42,043 bases of DNA from Mycobacterium sp. (GTDB taxonomy: Bacteria > Actinomycetota > Actinomycetes > Mycobacteriales > Mycobacteriaceae), in assembly GCA_020438865.1 (NCBI GenBank), contig JAGQTU010000030.1, positions 1-42,043 of the forward strand, in the 5' to 3' direction. The translations under genes were made by a program, and so were the position numbers. The notes under the pieces are model-generated. The model did not search any database and was not told the origin of the DNA. It saw only the letters and a program-made list of their open reading frames with translations. This document shows, piece by piece, positions 27,255 to 34,179 of this stretch (position 1 is its first letter; each line of letters begins with the position of its first letter).

Positions 27255-27704
27255 CTATTCGGCTTCGACGGTCGTCGGCTGGATGGACTTGGCGGCACCG
27301 CCGTGGGTGACCTCGACCCGCCGTGGCTTGGCGCGCTCGGCGAGCGGGATCGTCACCGTCAGCACGCCGTTCTCGTAGGTCGCGGAGATCTTCGTCGAGT
27401 CGATGCCTTCGCCGAGGGCGAGCTGGCGCCGATAGGTGCCGAAGAATCTCTCACTCGCCAGCCATTGCACGGAGTCCTCCGATCGGGCCGACCGATGGGC
27501 GGTCAGCGTCAGCGTGCCGTTGTCGACACTGACGTCGACCGAACCCGGATCCACCCCGGGCAGGTCCGCGGTCAGGACGTAGTGGTCGTCGACCTTGTAG
27601 AGGTCCATCGGCATGAATCGGGGACTGCGGCTTGTTCCGGATTGGGTGCTCAGCAAGCCGCGGGCCATGGCGTCGATATCACTGAACGGATCAAAACGGA
27701 GCAC
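27255..27704 (-). CDS. Hsp20/alpha-crystallin small heat-shock protein
   Basis: ATP-independent holdase chaperone of 149 aa. It starts MLRFDPFSDIDAMARGLL, then has PMDLYKVDDHYVLTADLPGV at the start of the alpha-crystallin domain (about 45-135). That domain closes with YENGVLTVTIPLAE, which carries the G-V-L signature. The C-terminal extension is short, and an IxI-like motif is not obvious. GTG 27704 was chosen because AGGAGGTGG lies 6 nt upstream (complement of 27711-27719), a near-perfect Shine-Dalgarno; the longer open frame to 27755 has no support. A CIRCE element about 70-97 bp upstream indicates HrcA control. Confidence 0.93.
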   Translation of the reverse strand: MLRFDPFSDIDAMARGLLSTQSGTSRSPRFMPMDLYKVDDHYVLTADLPGVDPGSVDVSVDNGTLTLTAHRSARSEDSVQWLASERFFGTYRRQLALGEGIDSTKISATYENGVLTVTIPLAERAKPRRVEVTHGGAAKSIQPTTVEAE

Positions 27705-27774
27705 AGCAACCCACCTCCTGTCGTTCCCGGCGCCCGCCACCCTGGCGGGCAGCAATCACTGTGCATCGCCAAGA

Positions 27775-27801
27775 TTAGCACTCACCATCAGAGAGTGCTA
27801 A
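27775..27801. promoter_or_regulatory. CIRCE element (HrcA operator)
   Basis: TTAGCACTC (27775-27783), a 9-nt spacer and GAGTGCTAA (27793-27801) match the CIRCE consensus perfectly. It lies between divergent hsp20 and the LpqN-like gene. HrcA bound here should repress hsp20 and release it on heat shock. Confidence 0.93.
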
Positions 27802-27864
27802 CACTTTTCGGTGGCGGTTCGGGCGGCCGCCGGTACGCTGATCGCGGTTTCGGAGGGAAGCACA

Positions 27865-28482
27865 TTGCACAGAGTGAACGCACCGATCTCGGCCCTGATC
27901 GCGGCCGCGCTGGCGGTGACGATGGTGGGCTGTTCCGGCACTGCCGACACCGCGGCCCCCGCCGCCAAGTGCGAGGAGGTCTCGGTGCCGCTGACCGACA
28001 TTCCCGCCCGCTCCGATCAGGAGCCGGTGCTACGGCTGCCGCAGCCGCAGGGGTGGGAGCGCACCACCAAGCTGGACTCCGACTCCATCCGGTTCGCGAT
28101 CCGCGACTCCGCGCTGGCCGCAGACGGATTCACCCCGAACGCGGTGGTGACCCTGCAGAAGGTCGGCGCCGATGCCCGCACGCCGCAGCAGATCCTCGAT
28201 GCCCAGAGCCAGCAGCTGGTGAAGAAGCTGAAGGTCACCGACATGAAGGCGACCCCGGGGCAGGTGTGCGGATCGCCGGCCCAGGCCATCACCTACACCG
28301 CGCCGAAGATGGGCAAGATCCCGCCCCGCCGGGCCACCTCGCTGGCGACGGTCTACCAGGCCGGCGACATGAACTACGTCGCCACCGTCACCGTGCAGAC
28401 CGTCAAGCCCGACGACCCGAACTACGCCAGGGATTCCGCGGTGATCATCCAGGGCTTCCAGATCCTGCCACCCAAGAAGTGA
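27865..28482 (+). CDS. LpqN/LpqT-family lipoprotein
   Basis: Exported lipoprotein of about 205 aa. The signal peptide NAPISALIAAALAVTMVGC ends in a lipobox-like MVGC. The mature part has the LpqN-type core: LPQPQGWERTTKLDSDSIRF, then PNAVVTLQKVG and a C-terminal strand after TVTVQTVKPDDPNY. M. tuberculosis LpqN relatives are virulence-associated lipoproteins; molecular function is unclear. TTG 27865 was chosen because GGAGGG (27852-27857) is 7 nt upstream; GTG 27874 is an alternative. TACGCT (27834-27839) may be its -10. The stop is 6 bp from that of the convergent HxlR gene. Confidence 0.85.
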   Translation: MHRVNAPISALIAAALAVTMVGCSGTADTAAPAAKCEEVSVPLTDIPARSDQEPVLRLPQPQGWERTTKLDSDSIRFAIRDSALAADGFTPNAVVTLQKVGADARTPQQILDAQSQQLVKKLKVTDMKATPGQVCGSPAQAITYTAPKMGKIPPRRATSLATVYQAGDMNYVATVTVQTVKPDDPNYARDSAVIIQGFQILPPKK

Positions 28483-28488
28483 GCCCCG

Positions 28489-29445
28489 CTAGCGCGCCAC
28501 CACGCTGATCTGCGCCCCGGCCAATAGCTCGGTGCACCGGTCGCAGGCGAGTTCGCCGGTGAAGCCCGCGCCGCAGCCGCGATGGGTCAATTCGATGGCC
28601 GGTCCCTCCGGGGCCCGGAACCACTGCTGCGCCCACTGCAGGGCGGCCACCAGAACCGGAAACAGTGCAAGGCCCTTGTCGGTCAGCAGATAGGTGCTGC
28701 GCTCCGAGCCGCTGCGCTCCGCCGGCGAGGTGCTCAGCACGCCGATGGTGCAGAACGTCTGTAGTCGTTCCGCCAGCAGGCTGGGCGGGGCGCCCAGCTG
28801 GGTCTGGAAGTCGGTGAACCGGGTGGTCTCCAGGAATGCCGCCACCAGAAGCGCTGCCGCCCAACGGTTACCGAAGACGCTCATCGTTTCGGGGAACATT
28901 CCGGCCTGTCGGCCGACGGCGTCGGAGTCCGACCGGCGCCGGGTCGCTGCGGCCGGGGCGCAGCGCGACCACGCCCCGCTGGGCCCCAGCGCCAGGCTCA
29001 CATCGGCGTGCGCCACCGCGGCATGACAGTCCGCGCAGCGCAGGAGCGGGGTGAACTGCTGCCCGCACGACTCGTGCCGCATCGCGGGCAGTTGTGCGCG
29101 GTGTTCGGCGACCCAGTTGCGTTCCCACTCCCAGATCGACAAGAGCGCCGGCCACAGCGAGGCGCTTCGCGGGGTGACCAGGTACTCGGTCCGGGCGCGG
29201 GTGGAGGTGTGCACCTGGCGCGCCAGCAGTCCATCACGAACCAGGGTGTCCAGCCGGTTGGTGAGCACCGAGTTCGAGATGGGCAGCCGGGCCATGAACT
29301 GGCTGTAGCGGGTCGCCCCCAGCAGCGCCTGCTGGATGATCAGCAGGTTCCACTCGTCACCGAGCAGGCCCAGCATCCGGCCGATCGCGTTGGTGCCGCC
29401 CGGCGTCAGCTCGGTCGGCGCACCGGTCTCGACCGCCCCCGGCAC
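28489..29445 (-). CDS. Tandem HxlR-type regulator with two zinc-ribbon motifs
   Basis: Regulator of 318 aa made of two copies of an HxlR (DUF24) winged helix. Copy one (about 18-118) has LLGDEWNLLIIQQALLGATR and SVLTNRLDTLVRDGLL; copy two (about 186-280) has VFGNRWAAALLVAAFLETTR and LLAERLQTFCTIGVL. Each is followed by H-x2-C-x9-C-x2-C: His124, Cys127, Cys137, Cys140 and His288, Cys291, Cys301, Cys304. These look like zinc or redox-sensing ribbons. GTG 29445 overlaps the carotenoid oxygenase TAG by one base (TAGTG), so it is the last gene of a coupled operon. One polypeptide may act like an HxlR dimer. It may sense an intermediate of the operon. Confidence 0.85.
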   Translation of the reverse strand: MPGAVETGAPTELTPGGTNAIGRMLGLLGDEWNLLIIQQALLGATRYSQFMARLPISNSVLTNRLDTLVRDGLLARQVHTSTRARTEYLVTPRSASLWPALLSIWEWERNWVAEHRAQLPAMRHESCGQQFTPLLRCADCHAAVAHADVSLALGPSGAWSRCAPAAATRRRSDSDAVGRQAGMFPETMSVFGNRWAAALLVAAFLETTRFTDFQTQLGAPPSLLAERLQTFCTIGVLSTSPAERSGSERSTYLLTDKGLALFPVLVAALQWAQQWFRAPEGPAIELTHRGCGAGFTGELACDRCTELLAGAQISVVAR

Positions 29446-30959
29446 TAGAGCCCTATCGACTCGGCTGCCGACTCGGTGGTGTGCCAGCGGCGCAGCGCCG
29501 AGCCTGCGACCCACGTCGAGTGGGTGCCGCTGCAGATGCGTTCCGGCAGTTGCAGTTTGCACACCGGACCGTCCTCGAGCCGGGCGGCGTCGAACACCAG
29601 GCAGTAGGAGGCGTCGGCGTTCATGTCGGTGGTCAGCGTCACCAGATAGCCGTCGTCCTCGTCGGTGCTGCCCACCCGGGGCGCCATCGCCGTCTCGCTG
29701 CCGTAGACACCCTCGCCGAACGAGATGTGTTGCTCCGCACCGGTCACCACGTCATGGCGGACCAGACCGTCGAACAGGAACCAGCCCGGCTTCCCGGTGG
29801 CGGCGTAGGTGTAGCGATAGGGCTCGCCGCCGTGGTCGGCGTTGATCATCCCGAACTCGGTGATGCGTTCGGACAGCGGTTCCTCGGTGAGCCCGCCGGT
29901 GACCAGGTTGAGCCGCCAGCGGTGCAGGCGGGTCTGCATGGCGTCGAGTGCCAGGAACCGGAACGCCCGCTGCCACTTGGTGCCGGTGCCATTGTCGGCC
30001 GGTTCCGGTTCGCCCTGGAAGAAGCCGTCCAGCACGATCTCGTCGCCGTCCTCGTAGGCGTTGACGAAGTGCAGCACGTAGGTGGGAGCGGCCTCGAACC
30101 ACTGAATCTCGCCCCCGCCGCGGCGGGGGAGCACCCCGAACCGGGACGGGATGTCGCGGTGGAAGCGGGCCATGTGGATGTCGCGCTCAAGCATCTCGGG
30201 CTCCCAGAACAGCGGGAAGTCGTTGAGAATGGCGTAGTTTCGGGTGAACGCCATATCGTGCGGCAGCCGCGGCCCGGGCAACGGGACGTCGACGTAGTGC
30301 ACCAGGTCGTTGTTCGCGTCCACCACCCCGTAGTGCATGTAGGGCGCCGACTTGGAGTAGTTGAAGAACAGCAACTCGTCGGTGCGTTCGTCGACCTTGG
30401 GGTGGGCCGACACCCCCCAGTCGAACGGGAAGCGGCCGTTCCAGTCCTCCTTGCCCAGCGTCTCCGCGGTGAGCGGATCGATGCGGTACAGGTCCCCGCA
30501 CTGGTAGAAGCTGCTCAGGGCGGTCCCGCGGTGTACCACCACATCGGTGCTGGAGGAGTCCTTGAGCAGGGTGCGCGCGCCCCAGCCGTGATCGACCTTC
30601 GCCAGCGAGAGCGGCTCGGCCAGGCCGGGCCAGAGTGGACCACCCGCGGCGTTCTCGGCCTCGAAACCGTCGGTACGTACGAACCTGTTGCGGTAGAACG
30701 CCTTTCCGTCGCGGAACCCGACGACGTGCAGCATGCCGTCCCCGTCGAAGGGGTGGTAGGACTTCAGTGCGGGGTGCAACGGGTTCTCGGTGTTGCGCAG
30801 ATACACCCCGTCCAGGTCGGCGGGGATCTCGCCCTCGACGGCGGTCAGGTCGTCGGCGCGCCACTCGGTGGCCTGCGGGCGCCACGGCCCGGTGCGGTAA
30901 GGATGATCGTCGTCATCCGGCAGTGTGGACAGAAACTTGCCGACAACCTCGACATGCAT
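29445..30959 (-). CDS. Carotenoid cleavage oxygenase family protein (Rv0913c-like)
   Basis: Non-heme iron dioxygenase of 504 aa. The four iron-binding His of the seven-bladed propeller are visible: His186 (VSAHPK), His234 (LPHDMAF), His297 (VLHFVNAYEDGD) and His480 (SGTHSTW). ADLDGVYLRNTENP and YHPFDGDGMLH are N-terminal family blocks. No signal peptide is present. Position next to a thiolase matches M. tuberculosis Rv0913c-Rv0914c. Members cleave carotenoids, apocarotenoids or lignin-derived stilbenes; the substrate here is open. ATG 30959 overlaps the thiolase stop by one base (TGATG). Confidence 0.92.
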   Translation of the reverse strand: MHVEVVGKFLSTLPDDDDHPYRTGPWRPQATEWRADDLTAVEGEIPADLDGVYLRNTENPLHPALKSYHPFDGDGMLHVVGFRDGKAFYRNRFVRTDGFEAENAAGGPLWPGLAEPLSLAKVDHGWGARTLLKDSSSTDVVVHRGTALSSFYQCGDLYRIDPLTAETLGKEDWNGRFPFDWGVSAHPKVDERTDELLFFNYSKSAPYMHYGVVDANNDLVHYVDVPLPGPRLPHDMAFTRNYAILNDFPLFWEPEMLERDIHMARFHRDIPSRFGVLPRRGGGEIQWFEAAPTYVLHFVNAYEDGDEIVLDGFFQGEPEPADNGTGTKWQRAFRFLALDAMQTRLHRWRLNLVTGGLTEEPLSERITEFGMINADHGGEPYRYTYAATGKPGWFLFDGLVRHDVVTGAEQHISFGEGVYGSETAMAPRVGSTDEDDGYLVTLTTDMNADASYCLVFDAARLEDGPVCKLQLPERICSGTHSTWVAGSALRRWHTTESAAESIGL

Positions 30960-32185
30960 CAGGCGGCCTCTCCGGGTCCGATCACGAAACTGACAGCGGT
31001 GGCGGTGCTGCCGCCCACGTTGAGCGTGCCGAACCGGCGCGCTCCTTCGACCTGATATTCACCGGCAAGCCCGCTGACCTGTTTGGCCCCGTCGAGCACC
31101 ATCCGGATGCCGGTGGCCCCGACCGGGTGGCCGCCGCCGATCAGGCCTCCACTCGGGTTGATCGGCAACCGGCCGCCGATCTCGATCTCGCCGTTCTCGA
31201 TGGCCTTCCACGATTCCCCGGGCCCGGTGAGGCCGATGTGGTCGATGGCGAGGTACTCGGTGGGGGTGAAGCAGTCGTGTACCTCGAACCCGTCGACACC
31301 GTCGAGGTCGACCTGGGCGCGGTCGAGTGCGTCGCGCACGGTGGCGCGCAGGTGCGGCATGACGTAGGGGTTACCGGCGTCGCGGTCGAGTTTCTGGCGC
31401 AGGCCGAGGCCGACGGTGTGGTGTCCCCAGCCCTCGATCCGGCCGATCGGGCGGACCCCCGGGTGCTCGCGCAGAAAGTCGTCGTTGACCAGGACCACAC
31501 CCGAGCCGCCATCGGTCATCTGGCTGCAGTCGTAGCGGCGGATCCGCCCCTCGGTGCGCGGGTTGATCTCGTCGTCGCCGCCCAGGGCCTTCAGGTCGGG
31601 CACGTCCCAGTCCCGGGTCTGCGCATTGGGGTTGCGGCGGGCGTTGGCGAAATTCAGCGCGGCGATCGCATGCAGGTGGGCTTCATCGATGCCGAACCGG
31701 CGGTCGTACTCGTCGGCGATTTCGGAGAACATCGACGGCCACAGGAACTTTGCCTCGGCACCCTCGTGGCCGGTCCAGGCCGCCGCACCGAGGTACGCAG
31801 CCCCGGTGTCGCCGGGCACCGTCTTCTCCAACTCGAGCCCGACCACAAGTGCGGTGTCGTAATTGCCTGCCCGCAGGTCGGCCATTGCCGCGATGATCGC
31901 GACACTGCCCGATGCGCACGCTGCCTCGTGCCGGCTGGACGGCTTGTCCCACAGTCCCTCGTGCACGGTTGCCGGCATCGCCCCGAGGTGGCCCTGGCGG
32001 GCGAACAGTTCCCCGAATGCGTTGGCGACGTGCACCACCTCGATATCGGTGGCGTCGATCATCGACTCGGCGAGGGTGAGGTCGACCACTTCGGTGGTGA
32101 GGGCGGCGAAGTCGGAACCCTCGCGAGTGAGGTTGCGTGCGAAGTCGCTCTGATAGCCGCCGAGAATCCAGACGTTTCCAGCCAC
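30959..32185 (-). CDS. SCP2-type thiolase / lipid-transfer protein (Rv0914c-like)
   Basis: Thiolase-superfamily protein of 408 aa. The nucleophile is Cys90 in EAACASGSVA. The SCP2/SCPx-type motif HDCF is at 303-306 and GGGHPVGATG, with His353, closes the active site. The C-terminal CxG of classical thiolases is replaced by NVGGSTAT, as usual in this subfamily. Such enzymes act on branched or sterol-derived beta-ketoacyl-CoA, or in aldol/retro-aldol reactions. GTG 32185 was chosen because TAACTT lies 7 nt upstream and the protein then starts at the family position; an open frame to 32383 has no support. It is first in the thiolase/oxygenase/HxlR operon. Confidence 0.9.
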   Translation of the reverse strand: MAGNVWILGGYQSDFARNLTREGSDFAALTTEVVDLTLAESMIDATDIEVVHVANAFGELFARQGHLGAMPATVHEGLWDKPSSRHEAACASGSVAIIAAMADLRAGNYDTALVVGLELEKTVPGDTGAAYLGAAAWTGHEGAEAKFLWPSMFSEIADEYDRRFGIDEAHLHAIAALNFANARRNPNAQTRDWDVPDLKALGGDDEINPRTEGRIRRYDCSQMTDGGSGVVLVNDDFLREHPGVRPIGRIEGWGHHTVGLGLRQKLDRDAGNPYVMPHLRATVRDALDRAQVDLDGVDGFEVHDCFTPTEYLAIDHIGLTGPGESWKAIENGEIEIGGRLPINPSGGLIGGGHPVGATGIRMVLDGAKQVSGLAGEYQVEGARRFGTLNVGGSTATAVSFVIGPGEAA

Positions 32186-32192
32186 GAACCCG

Positions 32193-32198
32193 AAGTTA
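32193..32198 (-). promoter_or_regulatory. -10 box of a predicted leaderless transcript (thiolase operon)
   Basis: TAACTT on the minus strand (AAGTTA on plus) lies 7 nt before GTG 32185. Confidence 0.5.
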
Positions 32199-32275
32199 CT
32201 ACAGCTAAGAGAGTAAGCGGGCCGGAATTGTCCGAGTGGGCTATTTACGGGTAGGGCATTATGTACACCGGGGGC

Positions 32276-32310
32276 GGTCCCGTCGGCTCTTGGTCTGAAC
32301 CGATGGGACC
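32276..32310 (+). other. Hairpin upstream of the GAF-ANTAR gene
   Basis: GGTCCCGTCGG (32276-32286) pairs with CCGATGGGACC (32300-32310): 11 pairs including one G-U, around a 13-nt loop. It lies between divergent genes, so it is not a normal terminator; it may act in a 5' leader or as an operator. The 271-bp gap 32186-32456 otherwise holds this hairpin, the palindrome at 32317 and the promoters. Confidence 0.5.
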
Positions 32311-32316
32311 TGGGCA

Positions 32317-32340
32317 AGCGTGATTGTCGACAATCACGCT
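32317..32340. promoter_or_regulatory. Perfect 24-bp palindrome, candidate operator
   Basis: The half-site AGCGTGATTGTC (32317-32328) is followed without spacer by its exact reverse complement, centred on GTCGAC. A zero-spacer palindrome favours a dimeric protein-binding site over an RNA hairpin. It lies 117 bp before the GAF-ANTAR start and 131 bp before the thiolase start. The binding protein is unknown. Confidence 0.6.
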
Positions 32341-32456
32341 GGCTTGGACCGGAGCATTGCCCGGCCCGGGGGTCTGCAAACACACGTTGTCTCGCGCTCG
32401 GTCATGACGGCGGCCGGTGGCGGAGACCCGTCGGCAGCAGGTGAGGAACAGGTCTC

Positions 32457-33152
32457 ATGCCTTCCAATCACGAACGGCCCAACCACGAACTCGCGATGCG
32501 GATGGCCGAACTGGCCCGGGCTACCGCTCCACCGCGCAGTATCGACGAGGTCCTGACCGGGGTCACCGCCGCCGCCGTCGAGATGATTCCCGGGACCGAC
32601 ACCTGCGGGGTCCTGCTGATCGGCAAGGGCGGCAAGTTCGAATCGCTCTTCGGCACTTCGGATTTGATCTACAAGCTCGACGAACTCCAGGAGCAGTGCA
32701 ACGAGGGTCCATGCGTCACCGCGGCCGTCGACGAACTGATCGTGCGCACCGACGACTTCACCCACGAGCGGCGCTGGCCCAAGTACAGCGCGGCGATCGC
32801 CGATCTCGGTGTGCGCAGCGGGCTGTCGTTCAAGCTGTACACCGGAGCGCAGACCGCCGGTGCGCTCAACCTGTTCGGCCTGCAGCCGCACGCGTTCAAC
32901 GGTGAGTCCGAGGCCATCGGCTCGGTGCTGGCCGCCCACGCCGCGTCGGCGATTCTGGCCAGCCGCCACGGCGAGCAGCTCGAGTCGGCGCTGAACACCC
33001 GTGACACGATCGGGCAGGCCAAGGGCGTGATCATGGAGCGCTACGACGTCGATGCGATGCGCGCCTTCGAGATGCTGCGCGAGCTGTCCCAGACCAGCAA
33101 CACCCGGCTGGTGGACATCGCCGACCGGGTCATCGCGACCAGGGGCGCCTAG
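32457..33152 (+). CDS. GAF-ANTAR transcription antiterminator-type regulator
   Basis: Regulator of 231 aa with an N-terminal GAF sensor domain (about 25-160) and a C-terminal ANTAR RNA-binding domain (about 172-228). The GAF part includes GTDTCGVLLIGKGGKFESLF and LDELQEQCNEGPC. The ANTAR part reads RDTIGQAKGVIMERYDVDAM then AFEMLRELSQTSN and LVDIADRVI. ANTAR proteins bind paired hairpins in nascent RNA to prevent termination; the signal and targets here are unknown. ATG 32457 follows a GAGGA-containing site about 9 nt upstream. The long upstream region with two symmetrical elements suggests regulated expression. It ends 7 bp from the convergent hemophore gene. Confidence 0.9.
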   Translation: MPSNHERPNHELAMRMAELARATAPPRSIDEVLTGVTAAAVEMIPGTDTCGVLLIGKGGKFESLFGTSDLIYKLDELQEQCNEGPCVTAAVDELIVRTDDFTHERRWPKYSAAIADLGVRSGLSFKLYTGAQTAGALNLFGLQPHAFNGESEAIGSVLAAHAASAILASRHGEQLESALNTRDTIGQAKGVIMERYDVDAMRAFEMLRELSQTSNTRLVDIADRVIATRGA

Positions 33153-33159
33153 CCAGGCG

Positions 33160-33513
33160 CTACTCCTGGTTGAGCAGCGGCGGTCCGCACCGTTCCCGCA
33201 TGTCGGCCAGGGGTTGACGGATGCTCTGGACTTCGGCCTTGATCTGAGGGTTCGCGTTCAGGTAGTCCTGCACGACGGCAGGCACCTCGTCCACCGGCTG
33301 ACCGGCGAGGCCGGTCATGAACTCGTTGACATCGGGATGGGCGAACAGATAGGCCGAGGTCGCCGCCTGCACACCGGCGGAGATGCCGGCCCGGTCGGCG
33401 GCCGTGCAATTGGGCGCGGGATCGGCGAGCGCGGCGGGCGAAGCGCCAAGGGCTCCTACGACACCGCCCAGCGCAAGAATTGGGACGAGCCTGCGATTGG
33501 TGACACGAAACAC
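33160..33513 (-). CDS. Secreted hemophore-like protein (Rv0203/Rv1174c type)
   Basis: Small exported protein of 117 aa. A signal peptide (RLVPILALGGVVGALGASPA) is cleaved near ALA-DP. The mature part is helical, with two Cys (APNCTAAD and RERCGPP) likely to form one disulfide, and a LFAHPDVNEFM segment typical of mycobacterial heme-binding, hemophore-related proteins. Heme binding is a family inference. GTG 33513 was chosen because GAGGAG (complement of 33521-33526) lies 7 nt upstream; a TTG five codons earlier would include the ribosome binding site in the coding region. Confidence 0.78.
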   Translation of the reverse strand: MFRVTNRRLVPILALGGVVGALGASPAALADPAPNCTAADRAGISAGVQAATSAYLFAHPDVNEFMTGLAGQPVDEVPAVVQDYLNANPQIKAEVQSIRQPLADMRERCGPPLLNQE

Positions 33514-33558
33514 GTTGAGACTCCTCAAAAGTAGTTGGGGGGGCGAGATCGGGGACGG

Positions 33559-33843
33559 CTAGTTTCTGCCGCCGCCGATGCTGATCCCGCCGCCACGACC
33601 GAAGTCGAGATAAAGGCCCGGATCGTAGTTGTCGTAATAGCTGCACGTGTAGCCGTTGCACGGGTACGGGTTGTAGGTGGGGCGCGGGGGTGCGGAGCCG
33701 CCCCGCACGGTGCCGGTGCTGGAGCACAGCGTGGATCCGCCGCTGTAGTTGCAGTCGGCCGCGGCGGGCGCGGCCAAGCCGACGCCGATGGCGGTCGCAG
33801 TGATGGCGAAAACCGGTATCAGGCGCAGCGGTCGGAGTTGCAT
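33559..33843 (-). CDS. Small secreted Cys- and Tyr/Gly-rich protein, unknown function
   Basis: Exported protein of 94 aa. The signal peptide (LIPVFAITATAIGVGLAAPA) ends near AAA-DC. The mature part has four Cys: DCNYSGGSTLCSS and YPCNGYTCSYY. The middle is Pro-rich and the tail Gly-rich (FGRGGGISIGGGRN). Similar short secreted proteins are common in mycobacteria and uncharacterised. Two disulfides and a disordered tail are plausible. The ATG at 33843 has a TAAACT box 6 nt upstream, predicting a leaderless mRNA. Confidence 0.7.
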   Translation of the reverse strand: MQLRPLRLIPVFAITATAIGVGLAAPAAADCNYSGGSTLCSSTGTVRGGSAPPRPTYNPYPCNGYTCSYYDNYDPGLYLDFGRGGGISIGGGRN

Positions 33844-33849
33844 CGTCGA

Positions 33850-33855
33850 AGTTTA
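33850..33855 (-). promoter_or_regulatory. -10 box of a predicted leaderless transcript (small secreted protein)
   Basis: TAAACT on the minus strand (AGTTTA on plus) lies 6 nt before the ATG at 33843. Confidence 0.5.
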
Positions 33856-33975
33856 CGATTAACGGCCCCGGCCGCGGGGGTTTTGCCGCGTGCTCGAGAC
33901 GGCGATCGAGGGTCCCCTTTTGGGGAGTCGGCGACCGGGGATTCATGACGGCGGCTGGCGCAAATTCCGCTGACG

Positions 33976-34048
33976 TGCCCCCGACAGGATTCGAACCTGT
34001 GACACCGGCTTTAGGAGAGCCGTGCTCTATCCCCTGAGCTACGAGGGC
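33976..34048 (-). tRNA. tRNA-Arg (anticodon CCT)
   Basis: A 73-nt cloverleaf on the minus strand. The acceptor stem is GCCCTCG/CGGGGGC with one G-U pair and discriminator A. The D-arm GCTC/GAGC, anticodon stem CGGCT/AGCCG with loop CTCCTAA, and T-arm ACAGG-TTCGAAT-CCTGT are all complete. The anticodon CCT (complement of 34013-34015) reads AGG. CCA is not encoded. TACACT (complement of 34102-34107) is a possible -10, giving a leader of about 45 nt. No integrase gene or duplicated tRNA 3' end was seen nearby. Confidence 0.97.
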
Positions 34049-34179
34049 GTCCTGGTGCCGTTCCCGACGGCTCGGTCGGTCGTCGGGTTACGGCGGGTGT
34101 GAGTGTAACGGGCACGACGACGGCCAAGCGACTCCCGGACGGCCAGATGTCACCGTGCCCGCCTGGGGTCGGTGTCTGG

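Noticed and set aside
32186-32383. Extension of the thiolase to an upstream start at 32383
   Set aside because: The extra residues are not thiolase-like, and the extension would cover the hairpin, the palindrome and a good leaderless -10 box.
33913-33926. TCCCC-TTTT-GGGGA hairpin as a tRNA terminator
   Set aside because: The stem is only 5 bp with no U-run in the tRNA direction; too weak to annotate.
33976-34179. tRNA-Arg as a prophage or island attachment site with the oxalate cluster as cargo
   Set aside because: The cluster lies on the 5' side of the tRNA, no integrase is present, and no duplicate of the tRNA 3' end was found in the window.
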